DNA from: Caulochytrium protostelioides
Taxonomy: Eukaryota > Chytridiomycota > Caulochytriomycetes > Caulochytriales > Caulochytriaceae
NCBI GenBank assembly: GCA_003615045.1
Contig: ML014123.1
Coordinates: 1-64,000 of the forward strand
Direction of reading: 5' to 3'
DNA: 64,000 bases
The notes under the pieces are model-generated. The model was not told where the DNA came from. It was given only the letters and a program-made list of their open reading frames with translations, and did no database searches. Made by a program: the position numbers and the translations under genes. Position 1 is the first letter of the stretch; each line of letters starts with the position of its first letter. Shown piece by piece: positions 19,258-29,949 of the stretch.

Positions 19258-19630
19258 GCCGCGCTCAGCCTTTATGGCGGCGTTTCTGAAGGACCGTGTA
19301 CCGCCGGCGCCGATGGGCCCCGTGGCGTCGGCACTGCGCGAGAAGCTCGCCGTTGCGTTCGATCCGCTCGTGCTGGACATCATCGACGACTCGTCCAAGC
19401 ACGCGGGCCATGCGGCCATGAAGGGCCTCAAGCCGGTGGAAACGCATTTCCGCGTGACGATCGTCGCCGAGGCGTTCAAGGATCGGAAGCTGGTGCAGCG
19501 CCACCGCATGGTGTACGACGCCGTCGACGCCGAGCTGAAGGCGGGCGTGCATGCGCTGAGCATCACAGCGCGCACGCCGGACGAGGCCGCCGCTAAGCAG
19601 GCCGCGGCCGACGCCGCCGCCGCATCGTAA
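19073..19630 (+). CDS. BOL1: BolA-family protein, probably mitochondrial Bol1
   Basis: With the ATG at 19073 the product has 185 residues. The first 65 are Arg/Ser/Leu/Ala-rich and lack acidic residues (SSLRRCRSVRAGLLVGVAHR), as in a mitochondrial presequence. The BolA domain follows: GPVASALREKLAVAFDPLVL, then DDSSKHAGHAAMKGLKPVETHF with the conserved histidines, then VQRHRMVYDAVDAELKAGVH and the HALSI strand. Mitochondrial BolA proteins work with Grx5 to deliver 4Fe-4S clusters. An alternative ATG at 19274 gives a 118-residue cytosolic form starting just before the domain. I prefer the longer form for its presequence; the choice is inference. Confidence 0.9.
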
Positions 19631-19647
19631 GTGGCGCGTTGTCATTT

Positions 19648-19653
19648 AATAAA
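19648..19653 (+). terminator. AATAAA polyadenylation-type signal of BOL1
   Basis: AATAAA occurs 18 bases after the BolA stop codon, in a short AT-rich stretch between two convergent genes. Confidence 0.5.
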
Positions 19654-19752
19654 TAGTCGTCATCGGATACCGGATGTTGGTCGTCGCGTGCGACGATGGA
19701 GGATCGCCATCCACGCGACAGCCCGTGGCGCGAGCGTACGCGTCGTCAGTCG

Positions 19753-21342
19753 TCAGCGGCGGTCGTGGTGCCGCCGGCTCGTGGTGCCGGTGCTGAGTGC
19801 CGACGCCGCCGCGGAGTCCCCGTCGAGCCGACGGCGGCCATCGCGGCCGTCGCGGCTGTCGCGGCCGTCGCGGCTGTCGCGGCCGTCACGACTGTCACGA
19901 CGGTCATGGCGGCTGCGGCTGTCGAAGTCGCGGTCGCGGTCGCGGTCATAGCCGCCGCTCCCGCCGCGACTGGCGTAGGCCGACGCGGCGTCGTGGTGAC
20001 GCCCGTGGTCGCGGTCGCGGTCCCTATCGCGGTCGCGGTCCCTGTCGCGGTCGCGATCGCGGTCGCGGTCGCGCCGGTCATACCGGTCCGCAGGATCCCG
20101 CTCGCGCTCTCGGCCGCGGTCGCGCTCCCGGTCGCGCTCCCGGTCGCGCGAGCGGTCGTGGCCGCGGTCGTAAGCGCCGCGGTCATAGGCGCCGCGGTCA
20201 TACGCGGCGGGCGCGCGGACGGCGCGGTCATCGCCCGCCGGCCCGAGCCGCGGCCCGAGCCGGTCGTGCGCCGACAGCCCTGCGGACGGCGGCGGCGGCG
20301 GCGGCGGCAGCGATGCGCGGCCCCGCTCGCCGGGCAGCCCGCCGCCCCGGCCGCTCGCATACCGGCTCCCGAGCGCACTCGACGGCGCGGCTGAGCCGTG
20401 GTCGCGGTCACGGTCGCTGCGCGTGGGGTCGCGCCCCGGCCCCAGGCTGGGCAGCCCCGCGTCGCGGCGCAGCGGGCCGCCGTTCAGACGGGAGCGGTCG
20501 CCGCCGCCGCCCGCGCCGCCCGCGCCGCGGTCGCCGTCCACGTGGCGCGCCGCCGGCCGCACCGGGTCGCGGCCCGGCGTCCGCACGTTCTCGTGCTTGC
20601 CGCCCAGCCGCGTGCGGCCGAGGCCGCCGCCGAGCTGCCGCGGCTTCCAGTCCTTGACGGTGCGGCCGCGCTCGATGTCGACGACGATACGGCGGTCCTG
20701 GACGCGCATGCCGTCCGCGTCGGCGTAGGCGAGACGCATGTCCTTCTCGCGCTTGAACTCAATGAACGCGTAGCCCGCCGACTGCAGGTCGATCTCCCCG
20801 GGCTCGCGGAGCTGGCCGGGCTCGGGCTCCTGGCCCTCCTCGAGGTCCATCGCGTCGGCGTCGGCCTCGGCAGGGCCGTCGGCAGGCGGCGAGCGGCACG
20901 CGCCGGGGCGCGGCGGTCGCGGCGCCGCCTTGGGCCGCGGCTTCTTGACGAGCCGGATCGAGACAATGTCGCCGTAGACCGAGAAGAGCCGCTCGAGCTG
21001 CGCCTCGTCGACCGAGTACGCGAGACGCCCCACAAACAGCGTGGCATACGGGTCGCGGGTCGCGTTCGGGTTGGCGTGCGGGTCCCACCGCTGGGTGGCC
21101 TCCCGTAGCGCGGCGGCGCGCGCCTCCGCCTTGGCCTGGCGCGCCTGGGCCTGGCGGATCGCGAGCGGCGGCGTCGGGACGTGGTCCGCGTCGTGGCCCT
21201 TGCACCGGTCCAGGACGCCCGCAAGGCCCGTCAGCACGGGCCGGCGGCGCCGGTCCGGGTCGATGTCGACCGGCGGCACATAGCGCAGTGGCGGCCGCGG
21301 GACAAAGAGCTTCGTCAAGTTCGGCGCAAGACCGGTCGTCAT
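19753..21342 (-). CDS. SNRNP70: U1 snRNP 70 kDa protein (U1-70K) with an insertion in the RRM
   Basis: A 529-residue protein from the ATG at 21340-21342 (MTTGLAPNLTKLFVPRPPLR), which is the classical U1-70K N-terminus. An RRM spans residues of about 100-225 with RNP2 LFVGRL (102-107) and RNP1 GYAFIEF (about 190-196). It is followed by the family motif ERGRTVKDWKPRQLGGGLG. The C-terminal half is Arg/Asp/Ser-rich with long RD repeats, as in U1-70K RS tails. It binds U1 snRNA stem-loop I and helps define 5' splice sites. Unusually, about 50 residues rich in Pro, Ala, Asp and Glu (about 135-185) interrupt the RRM between RNP2 and RNP1. The gene keeps full length despite the low number of introns seen here. 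Confidence 0.93.
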   Translation of the reverse strand: MTTGLAPNLTKLFVPRPPLRYVPPVDIDPDRRRRPVLTGLAGVLDRCKGHDADHVPTPPLAIRQAQARQAKAEARAAALREATQRWDPHANPNATRDPYATLFVGRLAYSVDEAQLERLFSVYGDIVSIRLVKKPRPKAAPRPPRPGACRSPPADGPAEADADAMDLEEGQEPEPGQLREPGEIDLQSAGYAFIEFKREKDMRLAYADADGMRVQDRRIVVDIERGRTVKDWKPRQLGGGLGRTRLGGKHENVRTPGRDPVRPAARHVDGDRGAGGAGGGGDRSRLNGGPLRRDAGLPSLGPGRDPTRSDRDRDHGSAAPSSALGSRYASGRGGGLPGERGRASLPPPPPPPSAGLSAHDRLGPRLGPAGDDRAVRAPAAYDRGAYDRGAYDRGHDRSRDRERDRERDRGRERERDPADRYDRRDRDRDRDRDRDRDRDRDRDRDHGRHHDAASAYASRGGSGGYDRDRDRDFDSRSRHDRRDSRDGRDSRDGRDSRDGRDGRRRLDGDSAAASALSTGTTSRRHHDRR

Positions 21343-21884
21343 GGTGCCGTGGCCGGCGGCGACGGCGTCCGCGACGGCGTCCGCAACAGCGGCAGCACGA
21401 TCTAAATCCAATCGGCTTCACCGTCTCCGCCGTATCAGCAGCAGCAGCAGCAGCAGCCGCTCGGAGGGCCTTCGGGGACGGACGGCCTTCAGGGAAACCA
21501 AGGCAGGGCTCGTGCCACGCGTCGTCCTCGGGTGTGACGATCGCGTTGCAGCAGCAGCAGCAGGCGCCGGAGCAATGGTAGCAGCAGGGGCGAGCGGCGG
21601 CGGTCGCAGGCTGTTCACGCGCGGTCGGTCTCTGCGTCACGGGCGAGCGGCGATGAGGCCGTCTGATAGCGGCACACGGGCGGCGGCGAGCGACCACCTT
21701 CGCGACGCGCAGACCCCGTCACGCCGCTTGAATCCCCGCGCGGCGGCGGCCCTCCGTGGCCGTACCCCATGAATCCGCCGTATGGCGGGCGCCGTGGTGA
21801 GCGGTCGCGCGCCGATGCCGCCGGTGCGACGCCGACGGGAGGCCCATCGCGGCGGCGGCGCGAACGGCGCGTGCGCGCTCGAAG

Positions 21885-21921
<37 letters not shown>

Positions 21922-22067
21922 AAGGCTCGTGGCGGGGAAGCTCGGTGGTGGGTGGACCCGCGCCGTCGCGCCGCCACCGCGCCCGTCGGTCGGTGCCAGT
22001 CCCCGCCGTGTGGCGTAGCGGACGGACCACGCGAGCGACCGCTGGCGGGCGCGGGCGGCGTGGGTTG

Positions 22068-22099
<32 letters not shown>

Positions 22100-23312
22100 A
22101 GGGGATCGCCATTGCGGATGCGGCGCGGGTCCACGCCGCGGGCCAAGTGCGCTTGCGCGCGCGCGCGGTGTCCCATGGACGACGGTATGATGCGGCCGCC
22201 GGCGGCGTCAGCGACCACAGGCGTGGGACAGAACTCCCTTCCTCCCTGGCGGCGGCGTCGTGCATCACGTGCTCCTTCGGGTGGCCTGGCGTCGACAGGG
22301 TCGACAGAGCCACTCCGTCGCCACGCATCGATCTCTCATGGCGCATACCAAGCGGGTGAGCCCCGGAAACCACAGCAGAAGTCAATGAGAGCCCAGCAAC
22401 CTCGTGGATCCTGGGTCAACACTCGTCCACCAAGAAGCAGCGCGCCATGCAAGTGAGGCGCGAGCACGAGCGGGAACAGATCCCGACCAACCGCATGCGC
22501 AATGAATCATGAGTACCCTCGAAACATGGCGAAGTCTCCCTGCTGAGTCTTCCTGCTGAGTCTCCCTGCTAGGTCTCGGTACTAGGTCTCGGTGCCTGCT
22601 AGGCCGGCTTCCGATGAGGATAGGCGTCGGGGCAAGCAGGCGGCGGGCCCCAAGCGCTAGCGCTAGCCTTGCCGCGACCGGCACCGTGCCCAGGCTGCTG
22701 CGCCACGCTGCCGCGGAGACTGCGCCACCCATGGAAAAGCCCGCCCGGTCGGCGGCGCAAGACTCGAAGCGCGGCGACTCGAAGCGTCCTGCCGCTCTCG
22801 GGCCTTCGGGTATCGCCAGCGCAGCAAGACCCCGCCGTTGCCACGTGGATGCCACTAGACGCTTCGTCACGCATGTCGCTGATAGTGACGCCGATCCGTC
22901 TGGTGGATCTTTTCCATCGGGAGGAGCGCCGCGCGGTCTCCTTCAGCGACGCGTCGCTGGGCTTCAAGAGCGTCGCACGCCCTCCTCCTCGCTCTCACGA
23001 CAGGCGGCATCCGCTTCTCCCGACCCTGGCCATACCTCGTTGATCGCCTTACCCCTCCCACCGCCGCGGTTCTTAACAGCGTGCCTCGCGCGCTGCTTGC
23101 GACGGCTAGCCTTCCTTTCGATTTGCCGGCCCATCGACGTCCCGACCGCCGATCCCGGCCATCATACCCGCCGCGGGCTTTTCGAAAGGACTGATCTTCG
23201 TGATCCATCGGCATCCTTTCGTTCCCGCCGTCGTCGTTCGGCGCGCCTCGACGTCTTGACGCCGTCCGCGTCGTTGCTCTTGCCGATTGCCGCCGCCGCC
23301 GCCGCCGCCGCC
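21343..23312. other. Long divergent intergenic region
   Basis: Almost 2 kb between the U1-70K and Spc105/KNL1 start codons. It holds CAG, CGG and GCC trinucleotide runs (for example near 21435-21465, 21893-21922 and 22070-22100), the degenerate repeat at 22533-22605, and a pyrimidine-rich leader before 23313. The frame of the kinetochore gene is open back to 22614, but that part has shadow composition. No other gene is supported. Confidence 0.5.
22533..22605. repeat. Short degenerate tandem repeat
   Basis: Units of 13-14 bp related to cctgctgagtctt are repeated about five times, the later ones changing to ctaggtctcggt. The array is in the long gap between U1-70K and the kinetochore gene. Confidence 0.65.
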
Positions 23313-26300
23313 GCCATGGCGTCGCCCCGCACGCACGCCATGGCGGACCAGGAGAACGACGACCACAGCCCGCACCGCGACGCCAAGACCCGGCGTGTCC
23401 GCCGCCGCTCGTCGCTCGGGGTCCCGGCGCCCGTCAGCCCGCTCGGGCCCTCGCGCCACATGAACCGCGATCCAGCGCCCCGGACCAGCCCAATGCGTCC
23501 GGCGACGTCGCCGCGGCCGCTGCCGGCGCCGTCCCACGACGCGACCGCGGCCGCAACGGCGACGACGAGCACCGACCTCCTGGGCGCCGGCGCCTTGTAC
23601 GCGCCGACACCGACGAAGTCGAGTCTGCGGCCGAGCACGAGCGTGCTGTCGACGCCGCACGGCGCCCCGTCGCCGTGGCGCAGCGCGCTCGGCCGCACGC
23701 CCGCCACGGGCGGGCTCCCCACGGGCAGCCGCAAGCCGGGCGGCCGCAAGTCGCTGGGTCGCCGCGTCAGCTTCGCCGCCACGGCGCACGTGCGCCTCTT
23801 CGACAAGAATCAGAACGACTGGAACGCCGCGGACTTGACCGACTCCGGGTTCCCGCTCACCATCCCGGATCTGAGCTCCGTCCGCCGCGGCAGCGACGCG
23901 TTCGACTTGAAGCTGAACTACCAGACGCCGCAGGATTCGCCGCGCGGCCAGGATCCGCTCGCGATGGAACTCGGGTATGGTCTGGGCGCGGGCCACGCGT
24001 ACCCTCACCATCACCACCACGCGGCCCAGTCAGACTCGGATGCGAGCTTTGATACCGCCGTGAAGGGATCGCCCCTGTCGGCGCCGCCGCCGCCGGCGAC
24101 CGCGGCGGCAACGTCGCTCCCGGGCGGCAGCGCTGCGCCGCGCTTCTACGACGACCTGCCGTCGAGCCCCTATGGCGAGCCGCTCGACCCCGAGATGCAC
24201 GTGCTGCCCGGCTACCGCGGCGACCCCCATCCTCCGGCGGGGGCCGACCGCGCGATCGACCCGGGCGCCGAAGCCGACGCGGATCTGAATTTGTCGGACG
24301 ACGGCGGGACTGGCGACCTGCGCACGCCAACCAAAGCGACACACGCAGCCGCCGCCCCTGCGGGCGCCGCGCCGCGAGCGCCGCCGGACTGGGCGGCCGG
24401 CACCCCGCTCGCGGCGGCGTCGTCGTCCCTGTCCTCGATGCAGATGACGATGGACTACAGCCCGATCGCGATGAAGCCCACGAGCCCCTGCGACATCGAC
24501 ATGTCGACCGAGACGGCGGCGCCTGCGCCCGCGCCCGCGCCGCTGGCCACGTCGACGGCGATGCTGTCGCCGGACCGCGGCGGCACGCCGCACCCGTACG
24601 GCGCGCGGCGGAGCAGTCTCGGCACGAGCACGCCGCTCGGCGACGCGCGGCCGCTCGGCGCCACGCCGTCCTCGCGCTCGCCGTCCGTCAACGCCGGCGA
24701 CGCCGCGCGCCAGCGCGGCAAGCACCGCCAGAGCCTGGCGCCGTCCCCGATGCCGACGCCGCTCTTCGAAGCCGTGCCCATCGCGCGGGTCGGCGCGCTG
24801 GACATGTCCGTCTCGGACCGCATCTCGGCCGCGACCGCGGCTGCCGCGACGCCCACGTCGGCGCCGTTGTCCGGCTCGGCGGCGCTGCACGCCGGAACAC
24901 CGACGCCCGCCACAGGACCCGCGGCGCCGCCCAAGCCGAACGCGCAGCGGCCGCGCGACTCGATCGCGGCCTTCTTTAGCCGCGGTGCCGACAGCGACGA
25001 CGACGACGACGACGGCAGCACCTCCGGCGGCCGCGGCCGCGCACCCGCCGACTTTACGGTCACGATTCCGGACCTGGCGTCGTTGGTGCGCCAAACGGCA
25101 TCGACGCCGTCGCCGTCGACGGCGCTCGCTGCACCGGCGACCACAGCGGTGGATGGCGACGCCGATGGCGCGAAGGATGGGGCGGACGATGGCGCCGATG
25201 TTGGCGCGACCGGATCGTCGCGGCCACCCGCCAAGACGCCGACCAGGAAGGCGGCGGATGCCGGCGAGGGCACCACGAGCGCGTCGAAGGGCATGGGTGC
25301 CTTGTTTCCGAAGTCGCCGCTGCGCCACGAGATCAGCATGCTGACTGACGAGGACAGCGGCGAGGCGGTGCCGGCATCGGCTCACGCGGTGTCGGCGCGC
25401 GCCGCAGATTCGGACGCCGCGCTGCAGAGCGACACGGTGCTGGCGCCGCCGACGCTGCCCCAGACCACGGACGCGGGCGCGGACGCCACGAAGGCCGGCA
25501 CCGCCCAGAACGACACCATCTCCCGCCTGTTCCTCGGCCGCGACACCACCGGCACCATCCCTGATTTAGGACTCACCGCGACGATTGCGGACGAGCTGCG
25601 CAAGCAGTCGCAGCTTGCCTCGCCGACGGATCGCGCTGTCGCCAACGGCGGCGACAGCGCCGACAACGATGGCGATGAGACGCCCGCGGCGGGAGACGGC
25701 AGCAGCGCCACGACCCACCATACTGCCGCCGGTCCCGCGGCACCCTCGTCATCATCGCCGTCGCCCGCCAAGGACGCGCCTGACCTCGACGGCCCTTCGC
25801 TCGATTTTCCCGGCCAGGACGCCGCCGGCCCGAACGATGACCTCCTTAATGAGCAGATGGAGATGATGGACGGTCTCAGCGCCGAACCCAGCTTCGTGCT
25901 TCCGGACGACGCCGCTTCCCACAGTGCCACGGCCGACGCGACCGATGCGGCGCCCGCAGACCGTGCCGCCGCCACGCCGTCGGCATCCGCACCGACGATC
26001 ACGCGCCCACCGGCTGCCACGCCGGGGCCGACGGCAGCGTCCGCAGCCGCAACCGCCGCAGCGACGCCCGCCGCACCCGTGACCGCCGCCCACGATCGCG
26101 CCATCGTCGACGCCACGAGCCCCTTCATGGACACGACGGCGGCTGCCACGTCCGCGGCGCCCCCTGCGAGCGCCGCGCCGGCCCCCGGGTCGGCGACGCC
26201 CGCACGCCCCGCTGTCGCGCCGGTGGCGGACGTCCCCGAGACGGCGACGGCAACGCCAACGGCGACGGAAGCGCCCGAGCCGCCAGCGGCGCCCGAGCCG

Positions 26301-27965
26301 CCGCTGCAGGATATCCATGACTTTCTCAACGCCATGAAGATCACGTTCGCGTCGCCCGTCGCGCTGCCGCGGATCAATGCTTCCCAGCTGGAGCGCGAGC
26401 ACCCGCCCGGCGCGGCGTCGATTACGGAAGACGCGCTGTCGGCGCCGCTGACGCCGGAGCAGACGACGCTCTGCCATATTCTGCGCGCAGTGTGCCGCTG
26501 GCAGGAGCTCGAGATCTTTGATTTCGGGTGTCGCGAACTGGACCAGTATACGCACGACGGCGCCGTGGATCTGCAGGAGCGCGAAGACGACGTGCGCATC
26601 AACCCGCCGCCGCTATTTGGCGACTGGGACACGGCGCTCCCGCACGAGCGCGCCGAGATCCAGGACGCCAGTCTGCGCTGTTTGCGGTACGCCGAGTTCA
26701 CGACGCGGTCGTTCTGGTACTCGTGGTGCTTCAAGCTGATGCAGCCGCTGCGCTCCGGGCTGAAGGTCAACCATCAGAACCTCGAGCGCGACGCGTACTA
26801 CTTGCAAGAGTTCTACCATCGCTTCAAGCGCGGCGCCGTCGACCTCACCGCGCAGCGCGACGCGCTGGACCGCCAGATCGCGCGGGAGGAAGCGCGGCTA
26901 GCCGCCGAGCGCGACGCCGTCGCGGCCCGGCTCGCGGACAAGCAGACCGCCGCGGCGGCGCTCCAGGCGCGCATCCACGCAGCCCGCCTCGCGGTCGAGT
27001 CGGAGCGTGCGGCGTACGCTCGCGCCACGGACCAGGCCGCCACCACGCAGGCCCAGCTCGACGGGCTGCGGACCCAGATTGCGAACGCGCGGTCACAGGC
27101 GGCCGCGACCGCGGCGCAGGAGCTGGACCGCGAGGAACTGATGGGTTTCGCGCAGGACTTTGATCTGCTGCAGCTGCTGCATGGCTGGCGCTGGGCCAAG
27201 ATGGCCCCCGAGGCGATGAAGATCACCTTCAGCGGGCTGCTCGATGTCTACCTCTCCCGGCCCGCGCCCGCAGCCGCGTGGCGCGTGGACGTCGCGCCCG
27301 CCAACGAGCTCGTGTTTGCGCCGATCCCGGCCCGCGGCGCCGCGACCACGACGCGCCTCGCCGCCGACACGCCAGCGGCGCTGCTCGCCAGCCCGACGCA
27401 GCACATGCTCCGCGCCGTGCTGACTGCCCTGCCGCTCGCCACGCTCAACACCCTGCTCGCGCCGCCGCCGCCCCCGCCAGCCGCCACCGCGTCGTCGGAC
27501 GCGGCCGCGGCGCCGCGGGCGCTGCTCGAGCAGACAGCTGCCGCGTGGCGGCGCCTGCAGGACGTGCTCGCCGACGTGTGCGACGCGCAGCGCCACGTGC
27601 GCGTGCGGCTCGTCTTCCCGGACGCCGGCGCCGCGGCCGGCACGCCGCTGCGGCTCGAACTCCGACTGCACAGCGTGGCGCGCCGGTCGGGGTGCACCGT
27701 GACGTGGACCCTCGACCCGGACGGGATGCTCGCGTGGCCGGTGCCCGCGGCGCCGCTCGCGATCAGGACGCTGTATGGGACGGCGCCGGAGGCCGCGTTC
27801 GTCACGTCGCTCTGCGGCGATGTCACGGGGCAGTATGGCCGCTTTGCGCATATGACACGCCAGCTCGTAAAGCTGTGGTCGGATGCGCCCGCGTCCCCGT
27901 CCTCGACGGCGGCCGCGTCATCGACCGCGACGGCGGCTGCGCCGTCCTCTCTCGCATGCCCGTAG
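23313..27965 (+). CDS. SPC105: Kinetochore scaffold KNL1/Spc105/Spc7
   Basis: A 1550-residue protein; the start at 23313 (MASPRTHAMADQEN) is chosen because sequence upstream is low-quality, and ATG at 23340 is an alternative. A PP1-docking RVSF motif lies at residues 151-154 inside GRRVSFAATAHVRLFDK. A long disordered region follows, with the recurrent motif TIPDL near residues 183, 584 and 748 and MELT-like fragments (MQMTMDYSP). The Spc7 domain starts near residue 998 (LQDIHDFLNAMKITFASPVA) and runs through a coiled coil (about 1170-1280). A folded C-terminal part of RWD type lies near 1300-1530. KNL1 recruits Bub kinases to unattached kinetochores and binds the Mis12 complex. Domain order and RVSF make the assignment firm; canonical MELT repeats are unclear. 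Confidence 0.9.
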   Translation, partial: AMASPRTHAMADQENDDHSPHRDAKTRRVRRRSSLGVPAPVSPLGPSRHMNRDPAPRTSPMRPATSPRPLPAPSHDATAAATATTSTDLLGAGALYAPTPTKSSLRPSTSVLSTPHGAPSPWRSALGRTPATGGLPTGSRKPGGRKSLGRRVSFAATAHVRLFDKNQNDWNAADLTDSGFPLTIPDLSSVRRGSDAFDLKLNYQTPQDSPRGQDPLAMELGYGLGAGHAYPHHHHHAAQSDSDASFDTAVKGSPLSAPPPPATAAATSLPGGSAAPRFYDDLPSSPYGEPLDPEMHVLPGYRGDPHPPAGADRAIDPGAEADADLNLSDDGGTGDLRTPTKATHAAAAPAGAAPRAPPDWAAGTPLAAASSSLSSMQMTMDYSPIAMKPTSPCDIDMSTETAAPAPAPAPLATSTAMLSPDRGGTPHPYGARRSSLGTSTPLGDARPLGATPSSRSPSVNAGDAARQRGKHRQSLAPSPMPTPLFEAVPIARVGALDMSVSDRISAATAAAATPTSAPLSGSAALHAGTPTPATGPAAPPKPNAQRPRDSIAAFFSRGADSDDDDDDGSTSGGRGRAPADFTVTIPDLASLVRQTASTPSPSTALAAPATTAVDGDADGAKDGADDGADVGATGSSRPPAKTPTRKAADAGEGTTSASKGMGALFPKSPLRHEISMLTDEDSGEAVPASAHAVSARAADSDAALQSDTVLAPPTLPQTTDAGADATKAGTAQNDTISRLFLGRDTTGTIPDLGLTATIADELRKQSQLASPTDRAVANGGDSADNDGDETPAAGDGSSATTHHTAAGPAAPSSSSPSPAKDAPDLDGPSLDFPGQDAAGPNDDLLNEQMEMMDGLSAEPSFVLPDDAASHSATADATDAAPADRAAATPSASAPTITRPPAATPGPTAASAAATAAATPAAPVTAAHDRAIVDATSPFMDTTAAATSAAPPASAAPAPGSATPARPAVAPVADVPETATATPTATEAPEPPAAPEPPLQDIHDFLNAMKITFASPVALPRINASQLEREHPPGAASITEDALSAPLTPEQTTLCHILRAVCRWQELEIFDFGCRELDQYTHDGAVDLQEREDDVRINPPPLFGDWDTALPHERAEIQDASLRCLRYAEFTTRSFWYSWCFKLMQPLRSGLKVNHQNLERDAYYLQEFYHRFKRGAVDLTAQRDALDRQIAREEARLAAERDAVAARLADKQTAAAALQARIHAARLAVESERAAYARATDQAATTQAQLDGLRTQIANARSQAAATAAQELDREELMGFAQDFDLLQLLHGWRWAKMAPEAMKITFSGLLDVYLSRPAPAAAWRVDVAPANELVFAPIPARGAATTTRLAADTPAALLASPTQHMLRAVLTALPLATLNTLLAPPPPPPAATASSDAAAAPRALLEQTAAAWRRLQDVLADVCDAQRHVRVRLVFPDAGAAAGTPLRLELRLHSVARRSGCTVTWTLDPDGMLAWPVPAAPLAIRTLYGTAPEAAFVTSLCGDVTGQYGRFAHMTRQLVKLWSDAPASPSSTAAASSTATAAAPSSLACP

Positions 27966-28287
27966 GGGCGGAGGCATGGCGGAGCATCACGTCAGATAGC
28001 GAGAGAAAGGCACGTATACTAGAAAGAAAGAAGCAAATGAAGGAAACGGCGGGAGGCGCGATGATCAGACAAGAAGATGGCGTGGCGACGGGAAAAGAGA
28101 GAGAGAAATCTAGGATCTAGAAGGACCAGGAAGGCGTCGGTCCCACGCACGAAAAATACAAGAAGCAAAAAAGGCAGAACAGAGACAAGAAACAAAGAAG
28201 AGAGAGCGAGAGCGCGGGCGACGCACGAGAAAACCAGCAGCGAGCACCGACATGGGGGGGAGCCTCACGTCGCCCGCCAAGAGACGA
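27966..28287. other. Convergent 3' intergenic region
   Basis: A 322-bp purine-rich gap between two convergent genes, with many agaaag and gagaga runs. Probably the 3' untranslated and termination regions of both. No gene is seen. Confidence 0.5.
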
Positions 28288-29916
28288 TTAGGGCTGCACG
28301 GCGGCGACGGCGACGGCGACCGGCTCGACGGCGATCGCGACGTGCGGCGGCGGCGGCGGCGGCGGCGCAGCCAGGGCGATGGGCGACCGCGCTAGGGACA
28401 CGGCGGCCCCCGACGCGTTCAGCCACGGCGACGCGAGCTTACCGGTCGACGCCGATGCCGGTGCCGACGCCGGGACCGATGTCGCCGGGTCGAGCGGATC
28501 GCCGCAGAACCGCTTCGACACGGCGCGCGCCCGGTCGTACTCGCCCAGACCGCACGAGGACGGCGGCGAAAGGACCGGCGCAGCGGCCGAGAGCGCGCGG
28601 TCGTCGGCCATCGCGTCGTCATCGAACGGCGGCGGCGGCGGCGGCGGCGACGGCGAAGGCGACGGCGAGGTCCGTGCGGCCGCCATCGGCCGAGGCGCCG
28701 CGAGCGCCGACAGGGGCGCCGGCATCTGGTCCGGCGACGAGGCGACGCGCTTGCGGCTCGCGAGCGGCACGGCGACCGGCGCCGACGGCGGCCTGGCGGC
28801 GGCGGCGGCGGTAGCGCGCGATGCGGCGTCGGGGCCGAGCGTGGCGAGCATCCACGCGACGTCGTCGGCCGTCGACGGGGATGAGGATGCAGTGGGCGTC
28901 GGCGTCGGCGAGCAGGCTGCCGGGGGCGCCGCGGCGGCGGCGTCGGCGGCGTCGGCGGCGGCTGTCGCGACGGCGACCGCGGCCGAGAAGGACGTCGCGA
29001 CCGCCGTGGCGGCGTCGGAGGCGCCGGCGGCGTTGAGCGGGTCGGCGCGCTCGTTGTGGGACGGCGAGACGGGCGCGTGGTCAGGATCGAGGGCGCGGGC
29101 GGGGGCGAGCGCGGACGCAGCGGCCGGCGCTTCGTCTATCTCGTAGCGGTGCCACCCGGGCATGGGAAGGCCCTGGCCGGCGTCGGCATCGGCGTCCTGA
29201 CGGTACGTCTGAGGGTGGTCGGAGAGGTCGGTGGGTAGTGAGGATGGCGGAGGCGCGTCGGCCGCCGCACGGGCGGGGGCCGGCGGCGGGGCCGAGGGGG
29301 GCGAGGCCAGCGCGGCCATGGCCGAGACCTGCTGCGCATGCCGCTGCATGGCTTCGTCGCTGCGGTACGCGGCGTCGTGGAAATCAGCGGTCGTCTCGGA
29401 CGGCGCGGCGTCCACGATCGCGCACGACGACGCGTACAGCGCCGGATCATGCGTGTGATGCGACCCGTGATCGTGCAGTAAAGGCTCGTGGTGCTGTGGG
29501 TATGAATGGTGCTGCTGCTGTTCCATTTGCTGGTGTGGCTGGTGCTGGTGCTGGTGATGCTGTTGCTGATCGAGGGGTGTATCGTGGGGGTGGTAGGAAG
29601 CATGCAGAGGCACGTGGTCGGTTTGATGCGGCGGCGTTGGCGAGAACGACGGGTAGGGCTGCGCTTGCTGCGGGTGCTGCTGCGGGTGCTGCTGCTGCAC
29701 ATAGAAGTGGAAGTTGGGTGTCGCGAGCGTCAAGTCGAGACTCATTTTGTAGAACCAAGCGCGCTGACGCAGCATGCGGACGTGGCATCGATACGCTTCG
29801 GGTCGGGCTTTCGCATGGTAGGCCCCGAGTCGGGCGAGTTTCTCATCCGAGCGCTCCATGATCCAATCGTAGAATCGCGACTGCTGCGACCACAGATGCG
29901 TGTGCGTCTGCGCGGA

Positions 29917-29949
<33 letters not shown>

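Noticed and set aside
19746-20411. Thr/Ala-rich frame opposite the RS tail of U1-70K
   Set aside because: It is the alternative-frame reading of the RD-repeat coding sequence.
21615-22385. 256-codon minus-strand frame in the U1-70K/Spc105 gap
   Set aside because: Composed of poly-Arg and poly-Gly runs from CGG/GCC repeats, with no conserved-looking segment.
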